Assembly (NCBI GenBank): GCA_030592845.1
Contig: JAUVII010000007.1
Span: forward strand, 1 to 46,357
From: Candidatus Krumholzibacteriia bacterium
Lineage (GTDB): Bacteria > Krumholzibacteriota > Krumholzibacteriia > LZORAL124-64-63
Length of the DNA: 46,357 nt
Direction: 5' to 3'
The translations under genes were made by a program, and so were the position numbers. The notes under the pieces are model-generated. The model saw nothing but the letters and a program-made list of their open reading frames with translations, was not told where the DNA came from and did not search any database. Of the stretch, positions 44,728 to 46,357 are shown in pieces (the first letter of the stretch is position 1; every line of letters starts with the position of its first letter).

Positions 44728-45927
44728 ATGTCGACCAAAATGGATTTGACCGATTTCGATCCCGCGGGACTCAAGGTACTGATGCGCGTCGACTTCAACG
44801 TTCCGTTGGACAGCGACCGCAATATCACCGACGACACGAGGATCAGGGCGGCCCTGCCTTCGGTGCGGAAGATCATAGACGGTGGGGGCAGCGTAATCCT
44901 CATGAGTCACCTTGGCCGGCCCAAGGGGATCATCGATCCGGCCCTGTCCCTGCGCCCGGTGGCCGATCGACTGGCTGAACTTGTGGACGCTCCGGTCAGG
45001 TTCGCCCTGGACACTGTCGGTCCCGATGCCATAAACCAGTCGGCCACGTTGGCGCCGGGTGAAATCCTGCTGCTGGAAAACCTGCGTTTCAATCCGGGTG
45101 AGACGGGGAACGATCCAGGTTTTTCCGAGGGTCTGGCAACCCTCGGCGACACCTATGTCAACGACGCCTTCGGCACCGCTCACCGCGCCCACTCATCCAC
45201 CGTGGGGGTCACAAAACATTTCGAAGCCTGCCGGGCGGGTTTTTTGATGGAGAAGGAATTAAAATTTCTGGGTTCCCTGATGGCCGATTCATCGAGTCCG
45301 TTTGTCGCTGTCCTGGGTGGCGCCAAGGTGGCCGGCAAGGTGGACGTCATTCTCAACCTGTTGGGCAAGGTTGATACGCTTCTTCTCGGCGGGGGCATGA
45401 TCTTCACTTTTCTCAAGGTGCACGGATTGAACATCGGCAGCAGTCTGCTCGATGAAGACAGTCTCGATGTTGCCCGGGAAATCCTGGAAAAATCCCGCAC
45501 GAGTTCCACCCGACTCGTCCTGCCCGAGGATTGCGTGGTGGCCAACGCCTTCGCCGAACAGGCCGACAGGAAGACCTGCCTGGTGACCGACATTCCCACG
45601 GACTGGATGGGACTGGATATCGGGCCCAAAACAGTGTCCATGTACCGGGAGATCCTTGCCGGCGCCATGTCGGTTTTCTGGAACGGGCCGATGGGTGTCT
45701 TCGAATTGCCCTCGTTCGCCCACGGAACCCGGGGGGTGGCCGAGGCCATTGCCGACGTTACCGATGCCGGCGCCGTCAGCGTGGTGGGCGGGGGCGACAG
45801 TGTGGCGGCAATCAACCAGATGGGGCTGGCCGGGCGCATCAGCCATGTCTCGACCGGCGGCGGCGCTTCCCTGGAGTTCATGGCAGGTCGTGAATTGCCC
45901 GGGATCAACGCCCTGACCGATGCCTGA
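44728..45927 (+). CDS. pgk: phosphoglycerate kinase
   Basis: Glycolytic enzyme that makes ATP from 1,3-bisphosphoglycerate. The 399-residue length is standard. Motifs: MRVDFNVPLD, SHLGRPKG, LLLENLRFNPGE, the triose-binding GTAHRAHSSTVGV, LGGAKVAGKVDVI, VFWNGPMGVFE and the nucleotide-loop GGGDSVAAI. The ATG at 44728 has a GGTGGAG site; upstream in-frame codons belong to comF sequence. gapA and tpi are not visible in the window, and secG follows after a 180-base gap. Confidence 0.98.
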   Translation: MSTKMDLTDFDPAGLKVLMRVDFNVPLDSDRNITDDTRIRAALPSVRKIIDGGGSVILMSHLGRPKGIIDPALSLRPVADRLAELVDAPVRFALDTVGPDAINQSATLAPGEILLLENLRFNPGETGNDPGFSEGLATLGDTYVNDAFGTAHRAHSSTVGVTKHFEACRAGFLMEKELKFLGSLMADSSSPFVAVLGGAKVAGKVDVILNLLGKVDTLLLGGGMIFTFLKVHGLNIGSSLLDEDSLDVAREILEKSRTSSTRLVLPEDCVVANAFAEQADRKTCLVTDIPTDWMGLDIGPKTVSMYREILAGAMSVFWNGPMGVFELPSFAHGTRGVAEAIADVTDAGAVSVVGGGDSVAAINQMGLAGRISHVSTGGGASLEFMAGRELPGINALTDA

Positions 45928-46009
45928 GAATCGGAAATGACCCCATATGCCGCTGATTCGCCATCTGGGGCATCTCCGCGGGTTCATTTCCCCTGTCGAA
46001 CCACGCGGT

Positions 46010-46038
46010 TTGACAACCTGAAAGGCGGGTGTTAATTT
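46010..46038 (+). promoter_or_regulatory. possible promoter of secG
   Basis: A perfect TTGACA (46010-46015) with a 17-base spacer to TAATTT (46033-46038), the only A/T-rich patch in the pgk-secG gap, about 75 bases before the secG start. The -10 match is weak (three of six). Confidence 0.45.
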
Positions 46039-46116
46039 ACCCGTCCCTTGCCGGTTGGGCCCGCGCCGAACCGGTGGCACCATTACGATCCGCGACAGCC
46101 CCGGGAGCACATGGGA

Positions 46117-46357
46117 ATGCTGTATACATTGTTGATTATCATCCACATCCTGATTTGTATCGTTTTGGCGTTGGTCGTCCTGATGCAATCAAGCAAGGGC
46201 GGCGGCCTGGCCGGAGCTTTCGGCGGCGCCGGTGGAGCACCCCAGCAGCTTCTGGGATCCCGTGGCATGACGTCCCTTCTCCATAAGATGACGATCTATC
46301 TGGCGGTGGCGTTTTTCACAACCAGTTTTCTTCTTTTCATGATCGACACCAGCGGCG
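46117..46357 (+). CDS. secG: protein translocase subunit SecG (C-terminus beyond window)
   Basis: Small membrane subunit of the SecYEG channel that aids protein export. About 80 residues are visible: a first span (MLYTLLIIIHILICIVLALV), the hallmark loop VLMQSSKGGGLAGAFGG, a second span (IYLAVAFFTTSFLLFMI), and then the window ends. ATG 46117 is nine bases from GGGAG; ATG 46111 is in frame but only three bases away. Placement after pgk (commonly via tpi) matches many genomes. Confidence 0.93.
   Translation, partial: MLYTLLIIIHILICIVLALVVLMQSSKGGGLAGAFGGAGGAPQQLLGSRGMTSLLHKMTIYLAVAFFTTSFLLFMIDTSG

Overview
The window is a GC-rich (about 60% by eye), tightly packed bacterial chromosome segment with about 40 genes, nearly all on the + strand, and no tRNA, rRNA, insertion sequence, prophage or CRISPR array that I can see. 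The gene content points to a diderm of the Fibrobacterota-Chlorobiota-Bacteroidota (FCB) assemblage or a neighbouring candidate phylum. It has a PorV-type protein, a secreted protein with a type IX-like C-terminal sorting domain, a carboxypeptidase-regulatory-domain TonB-dependent receptor, a GWxTD-family protein and an ExbB-ExbD-ExbD-TonB set. These sit on a GC-rich background of the kind seen in Krumholzibacteriota, Eisenbacteria or Zixibacteria. That placement is inference from gene content; no marker phylogeny was possible.

Layout. 1-687 (-) is the start of a hypothetical exported membrane protein cut by the window edge. 895-3361 is a KtrB/KtrA potassium uptake pair. 3518-4144 is an OmpA-type lipoprotein with a strong terminator, facing a class V aminotransferase (4203-5384, -). 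5550-9814 carries a SPOR lipoprotein, a periplasmic cyclophilin and a UvrA. 9954-15164 is a glycine cleavage cluster gcvT-gcvH-gcvPA-gcvPB ending in a LipM/LplA-type lipoyl-assembly enzyme. 15226-18831 is an oligopeptide-type ABC importer with two permeases and one fused double ATPase, with no binding protein beside it.

19084-33061 is the most unusual part. In order it encodes a TonB-dependent receptor behind a consensus sigma70 promoter and a hairpin-rich leader, a 957-residue secreted protein with acidic calcium-binding-like repeats and a sorting domain, PorV, a GWxTD protein, ExbB, two ExbDs, TonB, a TolC-like channel and a LolD/MacB-type ATPase without a permease. Read together this looks like an envelope module: an energised receptor, its energy source, a secreted partner and an export-linked outer-membrane barrel. 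The leaders contain three 11-bp repeats in helical phase before exbB and an 18-bp tandem duplication that copies a -35 element before tolC.

33201-35685 is a rhomboid protease with a TPR-like tail that converges on, and overlaps, an aspartate kinase on the - strand. 35888-44663 is a cell-shape and wall cluster: radC, mreB, mreC, mreD, PBP2 (mrdA), rodA, a divergent lgt-family gene, aroE and comF. The window closes with pgk and the beginning of secG, an order that is common in bacteria.
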